56,763 nt of DNA from Nocardioides sp. (GCA_025924815.1 JAICHQ010000011.1:1-56763); one strand, 5' to 3'; positions 26,161 to 34,793 are shown, counted from the stretch's first letter. Translations and numbers: made by a program. The notes: generated from the sequence alone by a model not told the origin.

Positions 26161-26229
26161 GCGGGTCAGTCTGGCACCAGCGTTCCAACTGTCAATGGTC
26201 TGGGTTCATACCGAAATGCCGCTTCACCC

Positions 26230-26258
26230 TTTACGACGCATTCACCAGGGTCTAGCCT
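26230..26258 (+). promoter_or_regulatory. predicted promoter of the APC permease operon
   Basis: TTTACG (26230-26235) and TAGCCT (26253-26258) are spaced by 17 bp, 37 bp ahead of the ATG at 26296, which has GAAAGGA (26281-26287) as ribosome binding site. The surrounding divergent region (26161-26295) is clearly lower in GC than its flanks and would hold the GntR operator; I could not single out a convincing palindrome. Confidence 0.4.
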
Positions 26259-26295
26259 CCGGCCCAACCGGTTCCGCTCCGAAAGGACCATAGTC

Positions 26296-27930
26296 ATGGC
26301 CGAAGCGTCCGACGCAGCCCACGGGGCTGCCGCCGAACTGACCGACGACGAGAAACACCTGGCCCAACTCGGGTACCGGCAGGATCTGCATCGTTCGTGG
26401 TCGGGCTTCTCCAACTTCGCGATCTCGTTCTCCATCATCTCGATCCTGGCCGGCTGCTTCACGAACTACGGAGCCGGCTTCAACAACGGTGGCCCGATCT
26501 CGATCTCGTGGTCGTGGCCGATCCTGGGTGTCTTCATCCTGATCATCGGCTTCACCATGAGCGAGCTGGTGTCGGCGTACCCGACCTCCGGCGGCATCTA
26601 CTGGTGGGCCGCCAAGCTCGGCGGTCCGAAGGCCGGCTTCTTCACCGGCTGGCTGAACCTGATCGGACTGATCGCGGTGACCGCCGGTGTCGCCTACGGC
26701 TGCGCCACCTTCATCGACCTGACGATCAGCACGTACTCGACCTCGTACGCCGGCGACTACTCGCTCACGCGCGTCTTCATCATCTTCGTCATCGTGCTCG
26801 CGCTGGCCGCGCTGCTGAACATCTTCAGCAGCCACCTGATGGCGCTGATGAACAACGTCTCGGTCTGGTGGCACGTGGTCGGCGCCAGCGTCATCGTGCT
26901 GGTCCTGATCCTCGTCCCCGACCAGCACCAGTCGTTCAACTACGTGTTCACCGATCGCTTCAACAACTCCGGTTTCCACAACGGGAGCACGACGGCGTTC
27001 GGCTTCTGGTTCGCGATCATCCCGTTCGGCTTCCTGCTCACGCAGTACACGATCACCGGGTTCGACGCCTCCGCGCACCTCTCGGAGGAGACGTCGTCGG
27101 CGGCCAAGGCAGCGGCGAAGGGGATCTGGCGGTCGATCTTCTACTCGGTCATCGGCGGCTACATCCTGCTGCTGTGCGTGACGTTCGCGATCCCCAACCT
27201 GCCGAACGGTCAGCCCGACAATGCCGGGGTCGGTGGAGGCGGCGTCGCCTACATCTTCGTCCAGTCGATGGGCAGTCACTGGGCGACGTTCGTGCTGTTC
27301 ATCTCGGCGTCGGCCCAGTTCTTCTGCGCCACCTCGTGCATGACCTCGGCGTCCCGGATGACCTTCGCGTTCAGCCGCGACGGTGCCATCCCCGGCTCCA
27401 AGCGGTGGTCGAGCCTGAACGCGAAGCGCGTCCCGGCGAACGCGGTGATGCTGGTCGGCGTGGTGGCCGCGATCGTGACGCTCCCGGCGTTGATCAAGGT
27501 GAACATCGGCACCGCCGACGCACCGCTGATCATCCCGGTCGCCTTCTACGCCGTGACGTCGATCGCGGTGATCGGTCTCTACCTGGCCTTCGCGATCCCG
27601 ATCTATCTGCGGTGGCGACACGGAGAGAACTTCGATGTCGGAGCGTGGAACAACGGCAGCAAGTACAAGTGGATGAACCCGATCGCGGTGGCCGAGATCC
27701 TGATCGTGAGCATCGTGTTGATGTTGCCGTTCACGCCGTTCGCGGTCCCGTTCCACGACGGCTTCGCCTGGAAGTACGTCAACTACGCCCCGATCGTCAC
27801 CCTGGGGGCGCTGATCGTGCTGACGGTGTGGTGGAGCACGTCGGCGAAGCACTGGTTCAAGGGGCCCAAGCACACCATCGACGAAGCCGTCCTCGAGGCC
27901 TTCGGCGAGGAAAGCCTGACGACCGACTGA
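26296..27930 (+). CDS. APC superfamily amine/amino acid permease
   Basis: A 544-residue permease with about twelve membrane helices. The start region LGYRQDLHRSWSGFSNFAIS, GCFTNYGAGFNNGGP and ITGFDASAHLSEET match the GABA/polyamine permease branch of the APC superfamily. As first gene of the plus-strand operon next to the GntR regulator it is the likely uptake system for the substrate of this locus. RBS GAAAGGA at 26281-26287. Substrate class (amine, amino alcohol or GABA-like compound) is inference from neighbours. Confidence 0.9.
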   Translation: MAEASDAAHGAAAELTDDEKHLAQLGYRQDLHRSWSGFSNFAISFSIISILAGCFTNYGAGFNNGGPISISWSWPILGVFILIIGFTMSELVSAYPTSGGIYWWAAKLGGPKAGFFTGWLNLIGLIAVTAGVAYGCATFIDLTISTYSTSYAGDYSLTRVFIIFVIVLALAALLNIFSSHLMALMNNVSVWWHVVGASVIVLVLILVPDQHQSFNYVFTDRFNNSGFHNGSTTAFGFWFAIIPFGFLLTQYTITGFDASAHLSEETSSAAKAAAKGIWRSIFYSVIGGYILLLCVTFAIPNLPNGQPDNAGVGGGGVAYIFVQSMGSHWATFVLFISASAQFFCATSCMTSASRMTFAFSRDGAIPGSKRWSSLNAKRVPANAVMLVGVVAAIVTLPALIKVNIGTADAPLIIPVAFYAVTSIAVIGLYLAFAIPIYLRWRHGENFDVGAWNNGSKYKWMNPIAVAEILIVSIVLMLPFTPFAVPFHDGFAWKYVNYAPIVTLGALIVLTVWWSTSAKHWFKGPKHTIDEAVLEAFGEESLTTD

Positions 27931-27932
27931 CC

Positions 27933-28871
27933 TTGACCGACGAACAACCAGCCCTGGACCGCCTGGCCTGCCTGGCCGGGCGGTCCTGGCGTGTCTCCGA
28001 GCTGTCCGGTGGCCTGACCAACACCAACCTGCGGGTGCGTGACGACGACGGCCTGGACGTGGTGGTGCGCTGGTCGCAGGCCGACGTGTCCCTGCTCGGG
28101 ATCGACCGGGATGCCGAGCACGCCAACACGGTCGCGGCGCACCAGGCGGGGGTCGGTGCGGAGGTGCTCGAGTACCGGCCCGACCTGTCCATGCTGGTGA
28201 TCGGCTTCTTGGCGGGGAGATCCCTCGAGGACGCCGACTTCGACGATCCCGGCATCCTCCGGCGCGCCGCGGACGCCGTACGCCGCCTGCACGCCGGCCC
28301 GCGCTTCACCGGCCAGTTCGACATGTTCGCCCGGCAGGCCGGCTATCTCGACGTGGTGCGCGACAACGGGATCACCCTGCCCGCGGGGTACGCCGACCAC
28401 GCGGACCTGTGGGGCGACGTACGCCGGGTCCTCGCGGCGGCGCCACGGCCGACGGTGCCGTGCAACAACGACCTCCTCGCCGCCAACTACATCGACGACG
28501 GGGAACAGGGGTGGCTGATCGACTACGAGTACTCCGGCAACAACGACGCCTGCTTCGAGCTCGGGAACACCACCACCGAGTGCAACTTCTCCGAGGACCA
28601 GATCGATGCCTGGTGTGAGGCGTACTTCGGCGATCCCACGCCGGCCGACCGCGCGCGGGTGCGGCTGCAGGCGCTCTGCAGCCAGTACGGCTGGGCGCTG
28701 TGGGGGCTGATCCAGGAGGCCACCAGCCCGATCGACTTCGACTTCCATTCCTGGGGGATGGAGCGCTACGAGAAGTCCGCGGCCACCTTCCGTGGTGGCC
28801 GCCTGCCCAGGCTCCTCGAGCAGGTCGCGGCCGATGACCGGCCTGGGTACAGGGAGCGCGGTTCGGCGTGA
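27933..28871 (+). CDS. choline/ethanolamine kinase-like phosphotransferase
   Basis: A 312-residue protein of the aminoglycoside phosphotransferase/choline kinase fold. SGGLTNTNLRV is the glycine-rich start; PCNNDLLAANYI corresponds to the catalytic loop (Asp and Asn retained, but Asn in place of the usual His) and LIDYEYSGNND to the metal-binding loop. It overlaps functionally with the permease: the TTG start at 27933 lies 2 nt after the permease stop, implying coupling. I found no better start. A role in phosphorylating choline, ethanolamine or a related amino alcohol fits the locus but is inference. Confidence 0.78.
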   Translation: MTDEQPALDRLACLAGRSWRVSELSGGLTNTNLRVRDDDGLDVVVRWSQADVSLLGIDRDAEHANTVAAHQAGVGAEVLEYRPDLSMLVIGFLAGRSLEDADFDDPGILRRAADAVRRLHAGPRFTGQFDMFARQAGYLDVVRDNGITLPAGYADHADLWGDVRRVLAAAPRPTVPCNNDLLAANYIDDGEQGWLIDYEYSGNNDACFELGNTTTECNFSEDQIDAWCEAYFGDPTPADRARVRLQALCSQYGWALWGLIQEATSPIDFDFHSWGMERYEKSAATFRGGRLPRLLEQVAADDRPGYRERGSA

Positions 28872-28889
28872 CGACTGAGGAGGGACGCG

Positions 28890-31361
28890 GTGAGTGAGCT
28901 GCCGGTCCGCGCGCGCGTGGTGGTCGTCGGCGGGGGCGTGATCGGCTGCTCGGTCGCCTACCACCTGAGCAAGCTGGGCTGGTCCGACGTCCTCCTGCTC
29001 GAGCAGGGACGGCTCTCGGGTGGGACGACGTGGCACGCTGCCGGCCTGGTGGGCCCCTTGCGGGCGACCGAGTCCGGCACCCGACTCGTGCAGTACTCCG
29101 CCGAGCTGTACGCCGCACTCGAGGCCGAGACGGGGCTCGCGACGGGCTACCGCAACGTCGGTGGGGTGATCGTGGCGCGGACCGAGGACCGGATGACCCA
29201 GCTCCGGCGTACCGCCGCCAACGCCGTGGCCTACGACCTCGACTGCGAGCTGGTCAGCCCCGAGCGTGCGCAGGAGCTGTGGCCACCGATGCGCGTCGAC
29301 GACCTGCTCGGCGCGATCTGGCTGCCCGGCGACGGCAAGGTGAACCCCGCCGACCTCACCCAGTCCCTCGCCCGCGGAGCTCGTCAGGGCGGGGCCCGGA
29401 TCGTCGAGGGTGTGCGGGTCACCGGTTTCGCGGTCACGGACGGGTCGACGGGACGACAGGTGACCGGCGTCGAGACCGACAGCGGTCACGTGGAGTGCGA
29501 GGTCGTCGTCAACTGCGCGGGCCAGTGGGCCAAGGCGCTGGGTGACCTGGCCGGAGTGACCGTCCCCCTCCACTCGGCCGAGCACTTCTACGTCGTCACC
29601 GAGCACGTCGACGGCACCCATCCGGACCTGCCGATCATGCGTGATCCCGACGGTTGGACGTACTTCAAGGAAGAGGTCGGCGGGCTCGTGGTCGGCGGCT
29701 TCGAGCCGGATGCGAAGCCCTGGCGTGCGCCGTCGGACCTGCCCTACCCGTTCGAGTTCCAGCTCCTCGACGAGGACTGGGAGCACTTCGCGCCGTTGAT
29801 GGAGCAGGCCGTCGTCCGCGTCCCGGCGCTCGCCGAGACCGGGATCCGGAAGTTCTACAACGGCCCCGAGTCGTTCACCCCGGACAACCAGTTCCTGCTC
29901 GGTGAGGCGCCGGGGCTGCGGGGCTACTTCGTCGGCGCCGGGTTCAACTCCGTCGGGATCGCCTCGGCCGGCGGCGCCGGCCGGGCGCTCGCCGAGTGGA
30001 TCGTCGCGGGCGAGCCGACCAGTGACCTGGTCGCGGTCGACGTACGCCGGTTCGCGCCGTTCCACGGCGACGAGACCTGGCTGCGCTCGCGGGTCGCGGA
30101 GATCCTGGGGCTCCACTACCAGGTGCCGTGGCCGCTCCGCGAGCCCGAGACCGGCCGCCGGCAGCGGTTGTCACCGCTGCACGAGCGGGTCGCCTCCCAC
30201 GGCGCCGTGTTCGGCAGCCGCATGGGCTGGGAGCGTCCGCTGGTCTTCGCGCCCGACGGTGCAGCGCCGTCGCCGTACACCTGGGGACGACCCGACTGGC
30301 TGCCATGGTGCCTCGAGGAGCAGCGGGCCACCCGGGAGCGGGTGGCGGTCTTCGACCAGACGTCGTTCTCGCTGTACGACGTGTCAGGCCCCGACGCACT
30401 CGCCTCGCTGCAGTGGATCTGCGCGGCCGACGTGGACGTGCCCGACGGTGGCTGCATCTACACGCCGTTCCTCAACGGCCGGGGGACCTATGAGGCCGAC
30501 CTGACCGTCACCCGGACGGCGGCCGACTCCTTCCTGATCGTCTCCAGCTCCGCCACAACCATCCGCGACCTCGACTGGATCGGGCGTCATCTCGAGTCGG
30601 GAGCGGACGTCACGGTCGTCGACCGCACCGAGGACCTGTCCGTCATCGGCGTGATGGGTCCGCGGTCCCGCGAGCTCCTCGGCCGGGTCTCGAGGGACTC
30701 GACCGCCGGGGGCGCGGACTGGTCGGAGGAGGCGTTCCCCTTCGCCACGAGCCGGGTGGCCCGGATCGGCGACGTGTCCGTGCGAGCCACGCGGATGACG
30801 TACGTCGGCGAGCTCGGCTGGGAGCTGGTCGCCCAGGTGGCAGACGCGTTGGCCGTCTACGACGCGCTGAGCGCCGCCGGCGAGGACCTCGGGCTCAGCG
30901 ACGCGGGTTACCACGCGATCGAGTCGCTCCGCTTGGAGAAGGGCTATCGGGCCTTCGGGCGCGACCTCACCCCCGACCTCACGCCGGTCGAGGCGGGACT
31001 GCTCTTCGCGACCGCGCTCGGGGCACGTTCGGGTAGCACCAAGGCGTTTCTGGGCCGTGAGGCGTTGGTCGCTCATCGCGACCGGCTCCGCGATGCGGGT
31101 GAGCGCAGACGCCTGGTGTCGTTCGTCGTCGAGGACCCCGAGCCCGTGGTGTGGGGCGGGGAGCTCCTGCTCCGCGACGGCGAGCCCGCCGGGCAGGTGA
31201 CCAGCGCGGCGTACGGCGCCACTGTCGGGGCGAGCGTGGGTCTGGCCCTGCTGCGGGCCGATCGGCCGGTGCGTCAGGGGGACCTGGATGCGTCGACGTT
31301 CGAGATCGACCTGGCGGGCGTCCGGCAGCCGGTGCGGGTCACCCTCCGCGCGCCGCTGTGA
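28890..31361 (+). CDS. FAD-dependent oxidoreductase fused to GcvT domain (sarcosine/dimethylglycine dehydrogenase-like)
   Basis: An 823-residue fusion. Residues 1-370 are a DAO-type FAD domain with GGGVIG (14-19) and TTWHAAGL, where His49 matches the covalent FAD histidine of dimethylglycine and sarcosine dehydrogenases. A short linker domain follows (about 370-425), then a GcvT-like tetrahydrofolate-binding region (about 430-710) and a GcvT C-terminal barrel (to 820). Such enzymes oxidatively demethylate N-methyl amines and pass the one-carbon unit to folate. It is third in the permease-kinase operon. GTG at 28890 with GGAGGG upstream. This links methylated amine (for example choline-derived) catabolism to the locus. 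Confidence 0.9.
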   Translation: MSELPVRARVVVVGGGVIGCSVAYHLSKLGWSDVLLLEQGRLSGGTTWHAAGLVGPLRATESGTRLVQYSAELYAALEAETGLATGYRNVGGVIVARTEDRMTQLRRTAANAVAYDLDCELVSPERAQELWPPMRVDDLLGAIWLPGDGKVNPADLTQSLARGARQGGARIVEGVRVTGFAVTDGSTGRQVTGVETDSGHVECEVVVNCAGQWAKALGDLAGVTVPLHSAEHFYVVTEHVDGTHPDLPIMRDPDGWTYFKEEVGGLVVGGFEPDAKPWRAPSDLPYPFEFQLLDEDWEHFAPLMEQAVVRVPALAETGIRKFYNGPESFTPDNQFLLGEAPGLRGYFVGAGFNSVGIASAGGAGRALAEWIVAGEPTSDLVAVDVRRFAPFHGDETWLRSRVAEILGLHYQVPWPLREPETGRRQRLSPLHERVASHGAVFGSRMGWERPLVFAPDGAAPSPYTWGRPDWLPWCLEEQRATRERVAVFDQTSFSLYDVSGPDALASLQWICAADVDVPDGGCIYTPFLNGRGTYEADLTVTRTAADSFLIVSSSATTIRDLDWIGRHLESGADVTVVDRTEDLSVIGVMGPRSRELLGRVSRDSTAGGADWSEEAFPFATSRVARIGDVSVRATRMTYVGELGWELVAQVADALAVYDALSAAGEDLGLSDAGYHAIESLRLEKGYRAFGRDLTPDLTPVEAGLLFATALGARSGSTKAFLGREALVAHRDRLRDAGERRRLVSFVVEDPEPVVWGGELLLRDGEPAGQVTSAAYGATVGASVGLALLRADRPVRQGDLDASTFEIDLAGVRQPVRVTLRAPL

Positions 31362-31366
31362 GGACC

Positions 31367-31385
31367 GGTCTCGACGCGTTCGACC
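31367..31385 (+). repeat. dispersed 19-bp GGTCTCGAC element, copy C
   Basis: GGTCTCGACGCGTTCGACC in the 34-bp gap between two convergent genes, so it may serve as a bidirectional terminator here. Confidence 0.7.
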
Positions 31386-31395
31386 GACGGGCAGG

Positions 31396-32346
31396 TCAGG
31401 CACCGGCGTAGATGTCGCGGATCACGTCCTCGATGTCCGGCTCCTGGATGGAGAGGTCGGCGACGGCGTACGCCGCGGCCACCGCCGAGACGATGGGGGC
31501 CGCGCTCGCCCCGGCCGGGAAGCTGAGCCACTGCCGCGGGCCCTCCACCCTGCGCGTGGAGGCTCCGGGGACCTCGATCGGCGGAGCCTCGTCGACCAGG
31601 TCCACGACCAGGGTGCGCCGCGAGCCGCCGCGGCGGTGCAGGTCTGCGAGAGGTCCGTCGAACACGGCGGTGCCGTGGTCGATCACGATCACCCGGTCGC
31701 ACAGTGCCTCGATGTCCTGGAGGTCGTGAGTGGTCAGCATGAGGGTCGTGCCGCGCTCGGCGTTGAGCGTCCGCAGGAACTCCCGGAGCCGTCCCTTGCT
31801 CACCACGTCGAGGCCGATCGTGGGCTCGTCGAGGTAGAGGATCTCCGGATCGTGCAGAAGGGCGGCGGTGATGTCCCCGCGCATCCGCTGGCCCAGGCTG
31901 AGCTGGCGGACCGGGGTGTCGAGCAGGTCGCCGAGGTCGAGGAGCTCGACGTACTCCTGGAGGTTCCGCCGATGGCGGACCGGGTCGACCCGATAGATCT
32001 TCTGCAGGAGCTCGAAGCTGTCCCGCAGGGGCAGGTCCCACCACAGCGTCGTGCGCTGTCCGAAGACCACACCGATCCTGCGCGCCAGGTCGGTCCGCTG
32101 CGTGCTCGGCTCGAGTCCGGACACTCGGAGGTGCCCCGAGGTGGGCACCAGGATTCCGGTCAGCATCTTGATGGTGGTCGACTTCCCCGCGCCGTTGGGG
32201 CCGATGTAGCCGACCATCTCGCCGGCGTCGATGTCGAAGGTCAGGTCGCGGACCGCCTCCACCTCGGTGCGGGTCCGCCCGAGCCGGCCGGAGCGCTTGC
32301 GGACGACGAAGGTGCGGGCGAGGTCTCGGACGTCGATCAGGGTCAT
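31396..32346 (-). CDS. ABC exporter ATP-binding protein
   Basis: A 316-residue ABC ATPase with Walker A GPNGAGKST, LVFGQRTTLWWDLP after the Q-loop, signature LSLGQRMR, Walker B ILYLDEPTIGLD and a C-terminal extension of about 80 residues. The type pairs with ABC-2 permeases in drug or lipid exporters. It is the last gene of a minus-strand operon with two permeases; its ATG overlaps a 34-codon ORF by 4 bp (ATGA). Substrate unknown; similar sets are sometimes annotated as viologen or antibiotic exporters. Confidence 0.92.
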   Translation of the reverse strand: MTLIDVRDLARTFVVRKRSGRLGRTRTEVEAVRDLTFDIDAGEMVGYIGPNGAGKSTTIKMLTGILVPTSGHLRVSGLEPSTQRTDLARRIGVVFGQRTTLWWDLPLRDSFELLQKIYRVDPVRHRRNLQEYVELLDLGDLLDTPVRQLSLGQRMRGDITAALLHDPEILYLDEPTIGLDVVSKGRLREFLRTLNAERGTTLMLTTHDLQDIEALCDRVIVIDHGTAVFDGPLADLHRRGGSRRTLVVDLVDEAPPIEVPGASTRRVEGPRQWLSFPAGASAAPIVSAVAAAYAVADLSIQEPDIEDVIRDIYAGA

Positions 32347-32447
32347 GCGGTCCTCCGTGGCCTGGGAACGGGAAAGGTGTCGGAGAGGGTGCTCGGCTCC
32401 GCTGTGTCGGCAGCCCTGAGCAGGTCGGCGTGAGCGAAGCGGTTCAT
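32343..32447 (-). CDS. 34-residue small protein in ABC exporter operon
   Basis: A short ORF missed by usual length cut-offs. It begins (ATG at 32447) 1 nt after the stop of the upstream permease gene, has a GGGAG ribosome binding site 5 nt before the ATG, and ends in a TGA that overlaps the ATPase start codon (ATGA, 32343-32346). The peptide begins MNRFAHADLLRAAD and ends PVPRPRRTA; it is soluble and basic at the end. Tight fit, RBS and coupling argue for translation, either as a small protein or to couple ATPase translation to the permease. No homology known to me. Confidence 0.5.
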   Translation of the reverse strand: MNRFAHADLLRAADTAEPSTLSDTFPVPRPRRTA

Positions 32448-32448
32448 C

Positions 32449-33267
32449 TCAGCTCCCGGTGGAGGTGTAGTGACGGACACCGGAGGTCCACGCGAGGCCG
32501 GCGACGGTGAGAGTGAGCCCTGCGACGACGGGAGAGACGAACGCGAACCAACCGGGGAGCCCGAAGGGGTCGGGTCGCCCGAGGAGAAACAGGCACGGAT
32601 ACCAGTTCACGAAGGCCACCGGGATCAAGAAGGTGAGCCCCTTGAGCACCTCGCGCGGGAAGATCGTCATCGGGTACTGCGTCATGGTGTTCCCGCCGTA
32701 GGTGAAGGCGTTGGCGAACTCGGTCGAGTCGACGGTCCAGAACTGGATGCACGAGAACGCGACGAAGAACGAGAAGAAGATCAGGCAGGCGGAGACCACC
32801 ATCACCAGGGCCAGGCCCACCTTCGCAAGGGTCCAGTCGACGGAGCCGGCGCCGTAGGCGAAGACCACAAGCGCCTGGGAGATCCGGCCGAGGCGACGGA
32901 CCGCGAAGCGGTCGGCGCAGACCTGGACCAGCAGCGGCACCGGACGTGTGAGCATCGCGTCGAGGGTGCCGGTCCGTACGTGCAGCCCCACCTGCTCGAC
33001 GCTCCCGATCACCAGGTCCGCGACTCCGATGCCGATCCCGCTCGCGCCGTACAGCAGGGCGACCTCGCGCAGTCCGAAGCCACCGAGGTGCGGGATCGTG
33101 TGGAACATCAGGCCGAGACCCACGAAGTCGAGCAGGGTGATCAGAGCGCTGCCGACGACCAGGATCCAGAACGACCAGGGGTAGGCAAGGGCGGATCGCA
33201 CCCACATCGCCGCGATCCACACGTACTCCTGACAGGCGCCGCGAACCGCGGCCGTGACCTCAGCCAC
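32449..33267 (-). CDS. ABC-2 type permease, subunit 1
   Basis: A 272-residue membrane protein with six predicted helices of the ABC-2 permease family. Features include LLYGASGIGIGVADLVIG and TRPVPLLVQVCADRF in the cytosolic loop. GTG start at 33267 lies within the 3' end of the upstream permease gene (8-bp overlap). The two permeases and the ATPase make a complete exporter; the heterodimeric permease arrangement resembles DrrB-like or viologen-exporter systems. Substrate unknown. Confidence 0.85.
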   Translation of the reverse strand: MAEVTAAVRGACQEYVWIAAMWVRSALAYPWSFWILVVGSALITLLDFVGLGLMFHTIPHLGGFGLREVALLYGASGIGIGVADLVIGSVEQVGLHVRTGTLDAMLTRPVPLLVQVCADRFAVRRLGRISQALVVFAYGAGSVDWTLAKVGLALVMVVSACLIFFSFFVAFSCIQFWTVDSTEFANAFTYGGNTMTQYPMTIFPREVLKGLTFLIPVAFVNWYPCLFLLGRPDPFGLPGWFAFVSPVVAGLTLTVAGLAWTSGVRHYTSTGS

Positions 33268-34057
33268 CCTGGACCACCACCTTGCGGGTCGCCGCGGCGA
33301 GCACTGCCCGGCACACCGCCATCAGCACCGCGGCCCACAGCACCTGGAGGGCCAGGCCGGCGAGGATCCCTGCGCCGTGGCGGTGTCCGAGCCAGATGTC
33401 GGCCGGCGTCTGCAGGTAGGACGCCCAGGGCAGTGCCAGGGCGATGCTCCGCAGCGGCTCGGGGAAGATCACCAGCGGCAAGGTCATCCCGCTCAGGAAG
33501 ATCGCCAGCACCCCCGAGAGCATCCGCATGCCGCTCTGGTCGAGCAGCCAGAACGCCGTGCAGGCGACGAGGAAGCGGATCGCGAAGCTGGTGACCACCG
33601 CCAGCGCCAGGCTGACCACGAACCAGGCCCCTGCCAGAGGAGAGGCAGGCAGGGCGATGTCGAACAGCACCAGCCCGAGGATCGTGGGAAGCACGCCCCG
33701 GGCGAGCACGTGGTACACCGCGCGGCCGAGGTCGCCGGCCAGGTACCAGCCGATCAGGCCGACCGGGCGGTACAGGTCGATGGCCACGTCGCCGGTCCGG
33801 ATCCGCTCCGCGAGGTCGTCGGTGGTGCCCCCTCCCCAGAGCGCGATCGTCATCAGCAGGGCCTGGCCGAGCCAGACGTAGGTGACCGCGTCGGTGGCGT
33901 CGTACCCGCCCGCGTCCGGGCGTTGGTGCCACAGCGCGAGATAGGCGTAGCTGTAGATCACCCCGAACACGCTGTTGGTGAACACGCCGGCCAGGGTGGC
34001 GGTGCGGTAGGTGCTGAAGCGACGGAACGACCGCACGGCCACGGCGGCGTACAGCAC
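33260..34057 (-). CDS. ABC-2 type permease, subunit 2
   Basis: A 265-residue six-helix ABC-2 permease, paralogous in outline to its neighbour: ERIRTGDVAIDLYRPVGLIGWYLAGDLGRA is the cytosolic loop counterpart. The start is set at GTG 34057, where an AGGAGGA Shine-Dalgarno sits 4 nt upstream; a longer reading frame to 34111 runs into a hairpin and is unlikely to be translated. First gene of the exporter operon, preceded by a strong hairpin at 34101-34123. Confidence 0.85.
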   Translation of the reverse strand: MLYAAVAVRSFRRFSTYRTATLAGVFTNSVFGVIYSYAYLALWHQRPDAGGYDATDAVTYVWLGQALLMTIALWGGGTTDDLAERIRTGDVAIDLYRPVGLIGWYLAGDLGRAVYHVLARGVLPTILGLVLFDIALPASPLAGAWFVVSLALAVVTSFAIRFLVACTAFWLLDQSGMRMLSGVLAIFLSGMTLPLVIFPEPLRSIALALPWASYLQTPADIWLGHRHGAGILAGLALQVLWAAVLMAVCRAVLAAATRKVVVQGG

Positions 34058-34100
34058 AGGTCCTCCTGGCGGTCGGGCAGCGGGTGCGCACGCCAAGAGA

Positions 34101-34123
34101 CCCCGCCTCACGAGGAGGCGGGG
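34101..34123 (-). promoter_or_regulatory. strong hairpin in the predicted 5' leader of the ABC exporter operon
   Basis: CCCCGCCTC (34101-34109) pairs perfectly with GAGGCGGGG (34115-34123) around a 5-nt loop, 44 bp before the permease start. On the minus strand the stem is followed by TCTCTTGG. If transcribed it could attenuate the operon or end read-through from the upstream gene. Confidence 0.45.
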
Positions 34124-34168
34124 GTGTCGGGGTGTGCGCGCTGTGTGGTTGGGGGTACGGCGTGATGA

Positions 34169-34202
34169 GCCGCCCAGTCTCGCTCACGCGAGACGGGGCG
34201 GC
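34169..34202. terminator. inverted repeat terminator downstream of ybhB-like gene
   Basis: GCCGCCC-AGTCTCGC and GCGAGA-CGGGGCGGC arms with a TCAC loop, starting 17 bp after the stop of the minus-strand YbhB-like gene. The stem has about 14 pairs with small mismatches. It separates that gene from the ABC exporter operon. Confidence 0.55.
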
Positions 34203-34218
34203 AAGTGCTCGGCCGGGC

Positions 34219-34746
34219 TCAGTGCTGGTAGGTCCCGACGACGATCGCCCGTCCCGCGGTGCTGAACGCGAGGTGGAAGCTCATCACCGCGTTGGACGCG
34301 CTGTCGTCGATGCCCAAGCTCTCCTCGGTGACCGCGTGCACGACGTAGTAGTAGCGGTGGACCTGGTCGCCCTCGGGCGGTGCGGCGCCGAGGAACCCGG
34401 CATATCCGCCGTCGTTGCGGAGCATGAACGCCCGGCCCGGGAGGTCGGCCCCCTCGGTACCCGCGCCGGCCGCGAGCGTGGTGACGTCAGCCGGCAGATC
34501 CACCACGGCCCAGTGCCAGAAGCCGCTCGGCGTCGGTGCGTCGGGGTCGAAGCAGGTGACGGTATAGCTCTGGGTGCCTTCGGGTGCCCCGCTCCAGGAC
34601 AGCTGCGGTGACGTGTTGCCGAGCTCGGCCACCTGGTCGTTCTTCAGCGGCTGTCCGTCGGTGACATCGTCGCTGGTGACCGAGAAGGACGGCACCGTCG
34701 GCAGCAGCTCGTAGGGATCTGGCTTCACGGGACGGTCGAGGCTCAT
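34219..34746 (-). CDS. YbhB/YbcL family Raf kinase inhibitor-like protein
   Basis: A 175-residue PEBP-fold protein. It contains the ligand-pocket motif [21 protein letters not shown], the [26 protein letters not shown] segment and the NTSPQLSW start of the family. Bacterial members are cytoplasmic or periplasmic with unclear ligands. Start ATG at 34746 has AGGAG 6 nt upstream; the open frame continues upstream only as non-conserved antisense of cobA. It is divergent from the siroheme synthase gene and followed by a strong inverted repeat. Confidence 0.92.
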   Translation of the reverse strand: MSLDRPVKPDPYELLPTVPSFSVTSDDVTDGQPLKNDQVAELGNTSPQLSWSGAPEGTQSYTVTCFDPDAPTPSGFWHWAVVDLPADVTTLAAGAGTEGADLPGRAFMLRNDGGYAGFLGAAPPEGDQVHRYYYVVHAVTEESLGIDDSASNAVMSFHLAFSTAGRAIVVGTYQH

Positions 34747-34793
34747 CTGCAGCTCCTGGAGGTTGTGGGCTGGTCGGCCGCGCTGGTGTCGTC

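Noticed and set aside
33260..34111. Longer start for the second ABC-2 permease at 34111
   Set aside because: It would translate through a strong hairpin, adds non-conserved residues and ignores the AGGAGGA site before the GTG at 34057.
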